Assembly (NCBI RefSeq): GCF_000235485.1
Contig: NZ_JH378888.1
Location: forward strand, 1-51,975
From: Streptococcus sp. oral taxon 058 str. F0407
Lineage (GTDB): Bacteria; Bacillota; Bacilli; Lactobacillales; Streptococcaceae
DNA: 51,975 nt
Direction: 5' to 3'
Positions 8,837 through 19,862 of the stretch are shown here, in pieces. The translations under genes and the position numbers were made by a program. Under the pieces are notes generated by a model, which made no database searches, was not told the origin of the DNA, and was given only the letters and a program-made list of their open reading frames with translations. Each line of letters starts with the position of its first letter. The first letter of the stretch is position 1.

Positions 8837-9157
8837 ATGGCTTCCAGTAAAGAATATTTAGATTTTATTCTCGATCAGCTATCGGAGCTAGATGAGATGA
8901 GTTATCGTCCAATGATGGGAGAGTATATCCTTTATTATCGTGGGAAGATTATTGGGGGAATCTATGATAATCGTTTGTTATTGAAGCCTGTGAAGGTGGT
9001 TTTGGATCAACTGGGACAGACTAGGCTTGAACGTCCTTATGAAGGAGCCAAAGAGATGATTTTAATAGAAGATCTTGAAGACAAGTTATTTCTAGCGAGA
9101 CTAATCAAGGATATGTACGAAGTTTTGCCTGCTCCCAAGGTCAAAAAGAAAGCATGA
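8837..9157 (+). CDS. TfoX/Sxy N-terminal domain protein
   Basis: 106-residue cytoplasmic protein with the TfoX_N core (RPMMGEYILYYRGKIIGGIYDNRLLLK). Sxy/TfoX proteins promote competence in gammaproteobacteria, but the Gram-positive stand-alone domain has no demonstrated competence role, and streptococci use ComE/ComX instead. Function here is unknown. It lies 33 bp behind the ABC ATPase without a terminator between, so it may be co-transcribed with the transporter, and is followed by a terminator. Confidence 0.75.
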   Translation: MASSKEYLDFILDQLSELDEMSYRPMMGEYILYYRGKIIGGIYDNRLLLKPVKVVLDQLGQTRLERPYEGAKEMILIEDLEDKLFLARLIKDMYEVLPAPKVKKKA

Positions 9158-9184
9158 TAGACTTGCCTAAGATAAATAGGCACT

Positions 9185-9210
9185 AAAAGCTCGATAAGAG
9201 CTTTTTCTTA
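9185..9210 (+). terminator. Rho-independent terminator after the TfoX-like gene
   Basis: AAAAGCTC-gataa-GAGCTTTTTC: 7-8 bp stem ending in a T run. Confidence 0.8.
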
Positions 9211-9246
9211 TAGTTTCAAACTATAAGGTCTATTAGTCAAGAAGTG

Positions 9247-9276
9247 TTAGAATGCCAAGTCATTTTTTGATATAAT
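9247..9276 (+). promoter_or_regulatory. folD promoter
   Basis: TGATATAAT extended -10 at 9271-9276; weak -35 TTAGAA at 9247-9252. The position rules out the TTG at 9286 as start codon. Confidence 0.6.
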
Positions 9277-9306
9277 AGAAGATATTTGATAGAAAAGAGA
9301 AGAAAT

Positions 9307-10164
9307 ATGGCACAGATTATTGATGGGAAGGCTCTTGCAGCTAAGTTACAAGGACAGTTGGCTGAAAAGACTGCTAAACTAAAAGAAGAAACAGGTCTAG
9401 TTCCAGGCTTGGTGGTGATTTTGGTGGGGGACAATCCTGCCAGCCAAGTCTACGTTCGCAACAAGGAACGGTCAGCTCTTGCTGCTGGCTTCCGTAGTGA
9501 AGTAGTGCGAGTTCCTGAGACCATTACCCAAGCGGAATTGTTAGACTTGATTTCCAAATACAATCAAGATTCAGCTTGGCATGGGATTTTGGTTCAGTTA
9601 CCTTTACCCAAACATATCGATGAAGAGGCGGTTTTATTAGCCATTGACCCAGAAAAAGACGTGGATGGTTTCCATCCGCTAAACATGGGACGCCTCTGGT
9701 CAGGTCATCCAGTCATGATTCCTTCGACACCTGCAGGAATTATGGAGATGTTTCATGAATATGGGATTGAGTTGGAAGGTAAAAATGCGGTTGTTATCGG
9801 TCGTTCGAATATCGTTGGAAAACCGATGGCTCAGCTACTTTTGGCTAAGAATGCAACAGTGACCTTGACTCACTCACGCACCCATCATCTTGCCAAGGTG
9901 GCTGCTAAGGCAGATATTCTTGTGGTTGCAATCGGTCGCGCTAAGTTTGTGACTGCTGACTTTGTCAAACCAGGAGCGGTTGTCATTGACGTAGGGATGA
10001 ACCGTGATGAAAATGGCAAGCTTTGTGGAGATGTTGACTATGATGCCGTTGCACCGCTTGCTAGCCACATCACACCTGTCCCAGGTGGAGTTGGTCCTAT
10101 GACCATTACCATGCTGATGGAGCAAACCTATCAGGCAGCACTTCGAACATTGAACAAGGACTAG
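9307..10164 (+). CDS. folD: Bifunctional methylenetetrahydrofolate dehydrogenase/cyclohydrolase
   Basis: Interconverts 5,10-methylene-, methenyl- and 10-formyl-tetrahydrofolate, feeding purine and fMet-tRNA synthesis. Motifs seen: YVRNKERSA with the catalytic Lys (about residue 50), [31 protein letters not shown], the Rossmann [14 protein letters not shown] and C-terminal [15 protein letters not shown]. The ATG at 9307 has a GAGAAG RBS; a TTG seven codons earlier falls at the transcription start. 285 residues is standard. The HAD gene follows after 4 bp. Confidence 0.96.
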   Translation: MAQIIDGKALAAKLQGQLAEKTAKLKEETGLVPGLVVILVGDNPASQVYVRNKERSALAAGFRSEVVRVPETITQAELLDLISKYNQDSAWHGILVQLPLPKHIDEEAVLLAIDPEKDVDGFHPLNMGRLWSGHPVMIPSTPAGIMEMFHEYGIELEGKNAVVIGRSNIVGKPMAQLLLAKNATVTLTHSRTHHLAKVAAKADILVVAIGRAKFVTADFVKPGAVVIDVGMNRDENGKLCGDVDYDAVAPLASHITPVPGGVGPMTITMLMEQTYQAALRTLNKD

Positions 10165-10168
10165 GAAA

Positions 10169-10942
10169 ATGAAATTCGTATTTGACCTAGATGGGACACT
10201 GTCTTTTGACTACATGACCATAGATGAGGAGATTCAGCAGGTTCTTTTAAAGGCTGAAGATTATGGTCATGAGCTTGTGTTTGCCTCAGCTCGCTCTTAT
10301 CGGGATTGCTTGGGTTTATTAGGCCCTGAACTCAGTCAGCGCTTGGTCATAGGGTTGAATGGTGGCGTAGCCTATCATCTAGGGAAGGCTGTTCTCGAAA
10401 GGAATCTTGATGCTAGAGTTTATCAGGCGCTAGTGGATTATTGCCAGACTTATAATCTCCCTTTCTTTGTAGATGATTGCTTTGACTATAGTGGTCAGAT
10501 TGTAGAGAAGATTCCATTTATTTCCAGTGTGGATCCCCTAAAGGTGGCTCGTCATCAGAAACTCGAGGACTTAGGGACTCCAATTAAGGTAGTCGTTTAT
10601 ATGGGTGACCACGAGGAGTTGCTTGATGATCTGCTTGGTCAGCTAGAAAGACTAGGACAGGCTCATCTCTCCTATCATGCGCATGAAAAGTGCCTTTATG
10701 TTAATCCCTTGGATACTCATAAGGCGACAACTGTTGAAAAGTTATGCGGGGAGAACTTCATCGCTTTTGGAAATGACCAAAACGATATTGAACTATTTAA
10801 AACGTCTCTCTATTCTGTCCAGATAGGAGATTTTGCTGGCCTTACTCCATATGCAGATGACACGTTAGAGCTAAAAGGAGCTCCTTCTCCAGCAGTAGCA
10901 GCTAAAATCTTACAGACCTTTGCGGAATTTAAGGGAAAATAG
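10169..10942 (+). CDS. HAD-superfamily (Cof/IIB-type) hydrolase
   Basis: Predicted small-molecule phosphatase of the HAD-IIB (Cof) class. Motif I is FDLDGTLS at the N terminus (nucleophile Asp), motif II Ser/Thr region FASARS, and motif IV GNDQNDIELF near residue 208; a C2-type cap lies between. Substrate unknown; Cof-type enzymes act on sugar phosphates or FMN/PLP-like compounds. It sits 4 bp after folD and most likely shares its transcript. A terminator follows. Confidence 0.85.
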   Translation: MKFVFDLDGTLSFDYMTIDEEIQQVLLKAEDYGHELVFASARSYRDCLGLLGPELSQRLVIGLNGGVAYHLGKAVLERNLDARVYQALVDYCQTYNLPFFVDDCFDYSGQIVEKIPFISSVDPLKVARHQKLEDLGTPIKVVVYMGDHEELLDDLLGQLERLGQAHLSYHAHEKCLYVNPLDTHKATTVEKLCGENFIAFGNDQNDIELFKTSLYSVQIGDFAGLTPYADDTLELKGAPSPAVAAKILQTFAEFKGK

Positions 10943-10946
10943 ATAG

Positions 10947-10968
10947 AAGGAGGTCTGAGCCTCCTTTT
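10947..10968 (+). terminator. Rho-independent terminator after folD-HAD
   Basis: AAGGAGG-tctgag-CCTCCTT with TTTTG behind. It is followed within five bases by a TATAAT (10973-10978) that probably starts the next gene. Confidence 0.75.
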
Positions 10969-10996
10969 GTAGTATAATGGAGTGAGAGGTGATTAG

Positions 10997-11818
10997 ATGA
11001 TTTTAAAAATTTATAATGGAGAATATAGTTTGCAATGGGATGGAATATATCACTTAGCACTAATTGATTATCCAAATATTCAAGAGTGGGAATTAGAAAA
11101 AATTGCTAAATTTACAGCTTACGAAAAACTTCATAAACGTCAAACAAGTATCGAGTGTACTGATTCTTGTTTAAAAAAAGAGATTTTAGATTACCTCTGT
11201 CAGCATCCCTTTCTGCCACCATTTACCCCTACAGATAAAAGAGTAGCCTCGACTTATGACCTACATAAGAGGTTAGTGACTTCAGACTACTGTAGTCATA
11301 CTACGACTATAGATGCAGCGATTTCTATTTTTAAAACTGGTCAGCTTTTATCTGCTGTGAAAGCCTTTGGGCGAGATGCTGAGGAGTTGGTTTTGGATAG
11401 TCGAAATGCTGCATCTGATCCGATAGATTATTTTGACTATGTCATGTTAGGGTGGTCAAACACAAGTTCTGGTTATCGATTGGCGATGGAGCGTTTATTA
11501 GGTCGAGCTCCTTCAGAGAAAGAATTACAAGACAAGTTTATTCCTGGAGTAAGTTTTCATTTTATCTATACAGATTTGACTAAAGTTACTGGTTATATTT
11601 TTGATGGCTACCATGTTGCAAAAATTAAGGACATGTTGAATTTATTTAGTGAGTTGTATATTTGTATTATTCCAACTCATAATAAGAGCCAATTTGAAAA
11701 TATTATTCCAACTAAAATACAAGATAGGGTGCATTATCTTGACTATGATGGAGAAGACTTAGAAGAGTGGACTAAGAAAGTCTATCAAGTTGTTTTAAAA
11801 CAATCAGATAAAGGATAG
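10997..11818 (+). CDS. Unrecognised 273-residue protein, possible ADP-ribosyltransferase-like fold
   Basis: I do not recognise this family. The protein is soluble (no signal peptide or clear membrane segment). The block SHTTTIDAAISIFKTGQLLSA (about residues 97-116) resembles the H-x-T ... I-x-x-G-x-L-S opening of ART/DarT-type folds; this is a weak resemblance by eye, not a family assignment. A later strand-rich part (GVSFHFIYTDL, then VTGYIFDGYHVAK) has aromatic residues but no obvious catalytic Glu motif. It has its own TATAAT (10973-10978) and the RBS GAGGTGATT. Base composition looks more AT-rich than the flanking folD and nnrD. It ends 13 bp before nnrD, whose product repairs NAD(P)H hydrates. 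Confidence 0.6.
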   Translation: MILKIYNGEYSLQWDGIYHLALIDYPNIQEWELEKIAKFTAYEKLHKRQTSIECTDSCLKKEILDYLCQHPFLPPFTPTDKRVASTYDLHKRLVTSDYCSHTTTIDAAISIFKTGQLLSAVKAFGRDAEELVLDSRNAASDPIDYFDYVMLGWSNTSSGYRLAMERLLGRAPSEKELQDKFIPGVSFHFIYTDLTKVTGYIFDGYHVAKIKDMLNLFSELYICIIPTHNKSQFENIIPTKIQDRVHYLDYDGEDLEEWTKKVYQVVLKQSDKG

Positions 11819-11831
11819 TTGAGGAAAAAAG

Positions 11832-12683
11832 ATGAAAGCGATTGATCAAACTTTACTAGAAAAAGTCATTGTAGAACGGTCTCGTCACAGTCACAAGGGA
11901 GACTACGGTCGTCTGCTGTTACTGGGAGGAACCTATCCTTATGGGGGAGCTATTATCATGTCAGCCATTGCAGCAGTTAAAAGTGGCGCTGGCTTGGTGA
12001 CTGTTGGGACGGATAAGGAGAATATCCCAGCTCTGCACAGCCATTTACCTGAGGCTATGGCTTTTTCTCTTCAAGACCAGCAATTGTTAAAAGAACAGTT
12101 GGAAAAGGCAGAAGTTGTCTTGCTTGGTCCGGGATTGCGAGAGGATGCATTCGGAGAAGAACTCGTGAAACGGGTTTTTGACAGTCTCAGAAAAGAACAG
12201 ATTTTGATTGTAGATGGCGGTGCTTTGGGCATCTTAGCAAACGGCCAGTTAGAATTTCCGTCCAGTCAGCTCATCCTAACTCCCCACCAAAAGGAATGGG
12301 AAAGATTATCTGGTATAGTTCTTGACCATCAAAATACGGAGACGACTGCTAGGTCTCTTTCAGCTTTTCCTCAAGGAACGATTCTAGTCGAAAAAGGTCC
12401 AGCGACTCGTATCTGGCAAGCAGGCAAGCGTGAATACTATCAACTGGAGGTTGGAGGCCCCTATCAAGCAACTGGTGGGATGGGAGATACTTTAGCAGGG
12501 ATGATTGCTGGTTTTGCAGGTCAGTTTCATCAAGCCAGTCTTTATGAGAGAGTGGTGGTAGCGACCCATCTTCACTCAGCCATTGCCCAAGAACTAGCTC
12601 AGGAACACTATCTTGTCTTGCCAACAGAAATTAGCAAGGCTCTTCCGAAAACAATGAAAACAATATCTCAAAAAGGCAACTGA
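11832..12683 (+). CDS. nnrD: ADP-dependent NAD(P)H-hydrate dehydratase
   Basis: Repairs damaged NADHX/NADPHX back to NAD(P)H using ADP. The ribokinase-like YjeF C-terminal domain is complete: GDYGRLLLLGG at the N terminus, AVKSGAGLVTVGT, LLGPGLRED, LTPHQKEW (about residue 154), and the Gly-rich GGPYQATGGMGDTLAGMIAG that holds the catalytic Asp. The partner NnrE epimerase domain is not fused. RBS GAGGAAAA. A terminator hairpin begins inside the last codons. Confidence 0.93.
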   Translation: MKAIDQTLLEKVIVERSRHSHKGDYGRLLLLGGTYPYGGAIIMSAIAAVKSGAGLVTVGTDKENIPALHSHLPEAMAFSLQDQQLLKEQLEKAEVVLLGPGLREDAFGEELVKRVFDSLRKEQILIVDGGALGILANGQLEFPSSQLILTPHQKEWERLSGIVLDHQNTETTARSLSAFPQGTILVEKGPATRIWQAGKREYYQLEVGGPYQATGGMGDTLAGMIAGFAGQFHQASLYERVVVATHLHSAIAQELAQEHYLVLPTEISKALPKTMKTISQKGN

Positions 12684-12706
12684 AATCTTAATTGCCTTTT
12701 TATGTT
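12670..12706 (+). terminator. Rho-independent terminator of nnrD
   Basis: AAAAAGGCAA / TTGCCTTTTT, 10-bp stem overlapping the stop codon. Confidence 0.8.
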
Positions 12707-12876
12707 TTTACAGTTGCTTTGTTTTTCTGGTAACATTTTCAAATACTTCAGAACCAAAGACCTACTGCTGAACTTGCGAGAAATTCTCACTTTTAAGGTC
12801 TTGATTTTTAATCAAACTGACAAGTGAAGCAAGATTGTTATCAAAGTTGAGGGGTGTCAAATCATGCTTTTTTTGA

Positions 12877-12882
12877 TATAAT
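12877..12882 (+). promoter_or_regulatory. Extended -10 promoter abutting the dinG start codon
   Basis: TGATATAAT ends six bases before the first ATG (12888), so the transcript would begin at or almost at the start codon (leaderless). Confidence 0.55.
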
Positions 12883-12887
12883 TTTTA

Positions 12888-15380
12888 ATGATGAATGCGA
12901 GAAATGATCGGTATGTGGTCGTTGATTTAGAGGCGACCAGCACCGGAAGCAAGGCAAAAATTATTCAAGTAGGCATTGTGGTGATTGAGAATGGCGAAAT
13001 CATCGATCAGTATGCGACCGATGTCAATCCCCATGAACCCTTGGATTCTCATATCAAAGAATTAACAGGTCTGACCGATCAGCGTTTAGCTGCGGCGCCA
13101 GAGTTTTCTCAGGTGGCTGGAAAAATTTTTGAATTGGTTAAGGACGGTGTTTTTGTTGCGCACAATGTTCAATTTGATGCCAACCTCCTTGCGGAATTTC
13201 TCTTTTTTGAAGGATATGAATTGCGCACACCGCGGGTGGATACGGTTGAGCTAGCCCAAGTTCTATATCCTCAGTTTGAAAAGTACAATCTAGGTATCCT
13301 TTGTCAAGAGTTGGGAATTGAACTGGAACAGGCCCATACGGCTCTGTCTGACGCTCAGGCAACAGCAGAACTCTTGCTTTACATGCGTCAAAAACTTTTC
13401 GAGCTACCAAAAGGGCTTTTAGAAAGCTTGTTAGACCTTGCAGATAACCTTCTCTATGAAAGTTATCTGGTGATTGAGGAGGTCTATCAGCAGCAATCTC
13501 TCCTGTCTTCGCCAGACTTGATAGAATTACATGGGCTTTTCCTGAAAAAGGAAAGTCAAGCCTTAGCTCCACGCAAATTATCCAAAGATTTTGCTAAAAA
13601 CATTTCTTTATTGGGGCTGGAGGAGCGTCCACAACAGCTGAAATTTGCGGAGAAGGTTGAGAACTTATTAGAAGAGCACCAGACTTCCTTTATCCAAGCT
13701 CAAACGGGACTGGGCAAGACTTACGGCTATCTCCTTCCAGCTTTGAACTCGGAGACTGAAGCAGGGATACTAGTGAGCGTTCCGACCAAAATTCTTCAAA
13801 ATCAGATCATGCAGGAAGAGGGTCAGCGTTTAAAAGAGGTTTTCCATCTGGAGATTCATAGTCTCAAGGGTCCTCAAAATTATTTAAAACTGGATGCCTT
13901 TCACCGAGTCCTCCATCGATCTGAGTCCAATCGCCTTTTCACACGCTTTAAAATGCAACTGCTCATTTGGCTAACGGAGACAGAGACTGGTGACTTGGAC
14001 GAAATCGGACAACTTTATCGCTATCAGCACTTTCTGCCTGAACTAGTCCACGACGGCAAGCTTTCAAAGAAAAGTTTATTTGCTACAGAGGATTTTTGGA
14101 AACGAGGGCAGGAAAAGGCCAAGACCAGTCGCGTTCTCTTGACCAATCATGCCTATCTGGTCACTCGTTTGGAAGACAATCCAGAGTTTGTCGATAACCG
14201 TTTGCTGATCTTGGATGAAGCTCAAAAAATGCTGTTAGCTCTTGAAAATCTAGCCCAGCAGGCTTATCGCCTTGAGGATCTTGTAACTCAAATTGAAAAG
14301 TCCTTGGAGACAGAGGAGGATTTGATTCAGAAACGCTTGCTTGAGAGTATCGGCTTTGAATGTCGTTACTTGATGGAGCAGTATCAGTCAGGTCTTAAGA
14401 ATGGAAAGTGGTTGGATTCTCTCGAACAGTTGCGCCAACATTTTTCGGAGTTAGCTCTCCCGGAGTACAGAGAGATTGCAAACTTTTTTACGTCGGACCG
14501 TGAATTTTGGCTTGCTCCAGCAGAGAAATCTAGTAAGGATATCCTGATTTGTTCAAGTAAAAACGGTCGCTTTATACTAGCAGACTTATTGCCAGAAGAT
14601 TGTAGACTCCTAGGAGTATCTGCCACTCTTGAAATCAGCAATCGGGTTTCCTTAGCGGATTTACTGGGATTTCCAGATGCTCCACTTGTTAGGCTCGATG
14701 TAGCAAAGCAGGAGCAACAAGAAGTTTTTCTAATTGATGACTTTCCTCTCGTGACAGAAGTTTCGCCTTTTGACTATGCTAGTGAAGTGGCTTCGGTCAT
14801 TCGAAGTTTACAAGCCTTTCAAGAACCTTTATTGGTTTTGTTTACCTCAAAAGAGATGTTGCTGGCAGTTTCGGACCTGCTAGACCAACCTCACCTAGCT
14901 CAGTATAAAAATGGGGAACCAAGCCAACTGAAAAAGCGTTTTGAAAAAGGTGAACGCCAGATCTTGCTTGGAACAGGTAGTTTATGGGAAGGAGTTGATT
15001 TTTCAACCCATCCATTTGTACTCCAAGTGATTCCGAGATTGCCTTTCCAAAATCCACAAGAACCTTTAACAAAAAAATTAAACCAAGAACTACGTCGAGA
15101 AGGGAAAAATCCTTTTTATGATTATCAGTTGCCGATGGCTATTATTCGGTTGAAACAAGCCCTTGGTCGTACTGTTAGACGGCCTGACCAAGGTTCGGTT
15201 GCTCTAATCTTAGACAGTCGTGTCGTCAGCAAGCGCTATGGCAAACAAATCGCCCAAACCTTGTCAAAAGAAAGAACGGTTCGGGTCTTTGCTAGAAATC
15301 AGCTAGAGTCTGCAGTAGCAGATTTTCTCCAATCTCGTCGCGATAAAATGAAAGAAAAATCCAAGAAAGAGAAAAGGTAA
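12888..15380 (+). CDS. dinG: DnaQ-type exonuclease fused to DinG-family DNA helicase
   Basis: Two-domain DNA repair enzyme. Residues ~1-165 form a DEDD 3'-5' exonuclease (VVDLEATS, ELTGLTDQ, VAHNVQFDANLL, the HTALSDAQAT motif). The rest is an XPD/DinG superfamily 2 helicase with Walker A QTGLGKTYG (about residue 278), LTNHAYL, DEAQ box (LILDEAQKML), and the late motifs LLGTGSLWEGVDF and QALGRTVRR. Gram-positive DinG proteins carry this exonuclease and usually lack the Fe-S cluster of E. coli DinG; I see no four-Cys cluster here either. ATG at 12888 or 12891 are both possible; no SD is visible because the -10 box sits there. Confidence 0.93.
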   Translation: MMNARNDRYVVVDLEATSTGSKAKIIQVGIVVIENGEIIDQYATDVNPHEPLDSHIKELTGLTDQRLAAAPEFSQVAGKIFELVKDGVFVAHNVQFDANLLAEFLFFEGYELRTPRVDTVELAQVLYPQFEKYNLGILCQELGIELEQAHTALSDAQATAELLLYMRQKLFELPKGLLESLLDLADNLLYESYLVIEEVYQQQSLLSSPDLIELHGLFLKKESQALAPRKLSKDFAKNISLLGLEERPQQLKFAEKVENLLEEHQTSFIQAQTGLGKTYGYLLPALNSETEAGILVSVPTKILQNQIMQEEGQRLKEVFHLEIHSLKGPQNYLKLDAFHRVLHRSESNRLFTRFKMQLLIWLTETETGDLDEIGQLYRYQHFLPELVHDGKLSKKSLFATEDFWKRGQEKAKTSRVLLTNHAYLVTRLEDNPEFVDNRLLILDEAQKMLLALENLAQQAYRLEDLVTQIEKSLETEEDLIQKRLLESIGFECRYLMEQYQSGLKNGKWLDSLEQLRQHFSELALPEYREIANFFTSDREFWLAPAEKSSKDILICSSKNGRFILADLLPEDCRLLGVSATLEISNRVSLADLLGFPDAPLVRLDVAKQEQQEVFLIDDFPLVTEVSPFDYASEVASVIRSLQAFQEPLLVLFTSKEMLLAVSDLLDQPHLAQYKNGEPSQLKKRFEKGERQILLGTGSLWEGVDFSTHPFVLQVIPRLPFQNPQEPLTKKLNQELRREGKNPFYDYQLPMAIIRLKQALGRTVRRPDQGSVALILDSRVVSKRYGKQIAQTLSKERTVRVFARNQLESAVADFLQSRRDKMKEKSKKEKR

Positions 15381-15385
15381 AAAAT

Positions 15386-16609
15386 ATGAAACGTTCCTTC
15401 GACTCTCGAGTCGATTATAGCCTCCTTCTACCAGTTTTTTGTTTACTGGTGATAGGAGTAATGGCAATTTATATAGCAGTTAGTCATGACTATCCCAATA
15501 ATGTACTTCCAATTCTAGGTCAGCAAATTGCTTGGATTTCCTTGGGCCTTGTCATTGGGTTCGTCGTCATGTTCTTCAATACCGAGTTTTTATGGAAGGT
15601 GACTCCCTATCTTTATGGCTTAGGTTTGGCCTTGATGGTTCTCCCCCTTGTTTTTTACAATCCGAGTTTAGTAGCTTCCACAGGGGCCAAAAACTGGGTG
15701 TCAATCGGGGGAACGACACTCTTTCAACCATCTGAGTTCATGAAGATTTCCTATATCTTGATGTTGGCTCGAGTCATTGTACAATTCACTCAAAAACACA
15801 AGGAATGGCGACGGACTATTCCGTTGGATTTCCTATTGATTGGTTGGATGATTGCCTTTACCATCCCAGTCTTGCTCCTCTTAGCCCTACAAAGTGATTT
15901 AGGGACTGCCTTGGTCTTCGTAGCTATTTTTGCGGGCATGGTGCTCCTTTCAGGTGTTTCGTGGAAGATTATCGTTCCAGTTTTTGTGACAGGAGTGACT
16001 GCAGTAGCAGGCTTCATGGCCATCTTTATAAGCAAGGACGGACGTGCCTTCTTGCACCAGATTGGGATGCCGACATACCAGATTAACCGTATTTTGGCTT
16101 GGCTCAATCCCTTTGACTTCGCACAAACAACAACTTACCAACAGGCGCAAGGGCAAATTGCTATTGGAAGTGGTGGCTTGTTTGGACAAGGTTTCAATGT
16201 GTCCAATCTTCTCATCCCAGTACGTGAGAGTGATATGATTTTCACGGTGATTGCTGAAGATTTTGGCTTCATTGGTTCAGTCTTTGTCATTGCCTTGTAC
16301 TTACTTCTTATTTATAGGATGTTGAAAATTACACTCAGATCAAATAACCAGTTCTATACCTATATTTCGACTGGTTTTATCATGATGTTGCTCTTCCATA
16401 TCTTTGAAAATATCGGTGCCGTAACAGGCCTACTTCCTTTGACAGGGATTCCTCTGCCATTCATTTCTCAAGGGGGCTCCGCAATTATTAGTAATCTCAT
16501 CGGAGTCGGTCTCCTCTTGTCTATGAGTTACCAGACCAATCTAGCCGAAGAGAAAAGTGGAAAAGTTCCTTTCAAACGAAAGAAAGTCGTCTTAAAACAA
16601 ATCAAATAA
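15386..16609 (+). CDS. rodA: Peptidoglycan glycosyltransferase RodA (SEDS family)
   Basis: SEDS-family membrane enzyme that polymerises glycan strands for peripheral (elongation) wall growth together with a class B PBP. The 407-residue protein has about ten hydrophobic segments and the family motifs GAKNWVSIGG, LLALQSDLGTALV (catalytic Asp region), and the late GLLPLTGIPLPFISQGGSA. The RodA (rather than FtsW) assignment rests on context next to gyrB as in pneumococcus. Starts 5 bp after dinG and is probably co-transcribed; a GGAGG RBS for the next gene follows its stop closely. Confidence 0.9.
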   Translation: MKRSFDSRVDYSLLLPVFCLLVIGVMAIYIAVSHDYPNNVLPILGQQIAWISLGLVIGFVVMFFNTEFLWKVTPYLYGLGLALMVLPLVFYNPSLVASTGAKNWVSIGGTTLFQPSEFMKISYILMLARVIVQFTQKHKEWRRTIPLDFLLIGWMIAFTIPVLLLLALQSDLGTALVFVAIFAGMVLLSGVSWKIIVPVFVTGVTAVAGFMAIFISKDGRAFLHQIGMPTYQINRILAWLNPFDFAQTTTYQQAQGQIAIGSGGLFGQGFNVSNLLIPVRESDMIFTVIAEDFGFIGSVFVIALYLLLIYRMLKITLRSNNQFYTYISTGFIMMLLFHIFENIGAVTGLLPLTGIPLPFISQGGSAIISNLIGVGLLLSMSYQTNLAEEKSGKVPFKRKKVVLKQIK

Positions 16610-16619
16610 GGAGGCCACT

Positions 16620-17174
16620 ATGGCAAAAGTTGCAGTTATATTAGCTCAGGGTTTTGAAGAAATCGAGGCCTTGACAGTAGTTGATGTCTTGCGTCGAGCA
16701 AACATTTCCTGTGATATGATAGGGTTTGAGGAGCAAGTGACAGGATCACATGGTATTCAGGTAAAAGCCGATCGTGTTTTTGATGGTGATTTATCTGACT
16801 ATGACTTGCTAGTTCTTCCAGGAGGCATGCCTGGCTCGGCTCGCTTACGGGATAATCCAGTCCTCATCTCTGAGATTCAAGCCTTTGATCAAGCAGGAAA
16901 GAAAATTGCAGCTATCTGTGCAGCTCCAATCGCCCTCCATCAAGCAGGTGTCCTGAAAGACAAGCACTTTACCTGCTATGACGGTGTTCAGGAGAACATC
17001 ACTGACGGAACTTACCAAAAGGAAACAGTGGTTGTAGATGGTAATCTAACAACCAGTCGAGGACCGTCAACTGCCCTTGCCTTTGCCTATGAGTTGGTGG
17101 AGCAGTTGGGAGGAGATGCTGAGAGTTTACGAGTCGGTATGCTCTATCGGGATGTCTTTGAAAATCAGCAGTAA
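16620..17174 (+). CDS. DJ-1/PfpI family protein (ThiJ-like)
   Basis: 184-residue member of the DJ-1/PfpI superfamily. The nucleophile elbow is intact: AAICAAPIALH with Cys near residue 100, together with the conserved EEIEALT Glu near the N terminus and LVLPGGMPG. DJ-1 relatives act as glyoxalase/deglycase or redox-stress chaperones; the exact reaction is unknown. RBS AAGGAGG. Translationally close to rodA (11 bp) and followed by a terminator. Confidence 0.88.
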   Translation: MAKVAVILAQGFEEIEALTVVDVLRRANISCDMIGFEEQVTGSHGIQVKADRVFDGDLSDYDLLVLPGGMPGSARLRDNPVLISEIQAFDQAGKKIAAICAAPIALHQAGVLKDKHFTCYDGVQENITDGTYQKETVVVDGNLTTSRGPSTALAFAYELVEQLGGDAESLRVGMLYRDVFENQQ

Positions 17175-17199
17175 AACGAGAGGCAGACTCTCGTTTTTT
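17173..17199 (+). terminator. Rho-independent terminator after the DJ-1 gene
   Basis: AAAACGAGAG-gcaga-CTCTCGTTTTTT. Confidence 0.85.
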
Positions 17200-17245
17200 A
17201 CTTGGAAAAATCTAGGAAATCATCGCTTTTTTCATAAAAAAATGG

Positions 17246-17251
17246 TATAAT
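17246..17251 (+). promoter_or_regulatory. Extended -10 promoter overlapping the start of the HAD/gyrB unit
   Basis: TGGTATAAT; its last two bases belong to the first in-frame ATG (17250), and the next ATG (17259) lies seven bases downstream, where transcription should begin. Confidence 0.6.
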
Positions 17252-17258
17252 GAAGGGT

Positions 17259-19782
<2,524 letters not shown>

Positions 19783-19862
19783 AAAATGTGGGAAATAGTT
19801 CCCTTGGTTTAAAAAATATGATATAATCATTACGATTGTTTCTAGTATAAAAGGAGTTTGAT

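Noticed and set aside
8837..9157. Competence regulator role for the TfoX-like protein
   Set aside because: Only the N-terminal domain is present, and streptococcal competence is controlled by ComDE/ComX; no evidence here.
9286..9306. TTG start of folD
   Set aside because: Falls at the transcription start, and ATG 9307 has a good ribosome binding site.
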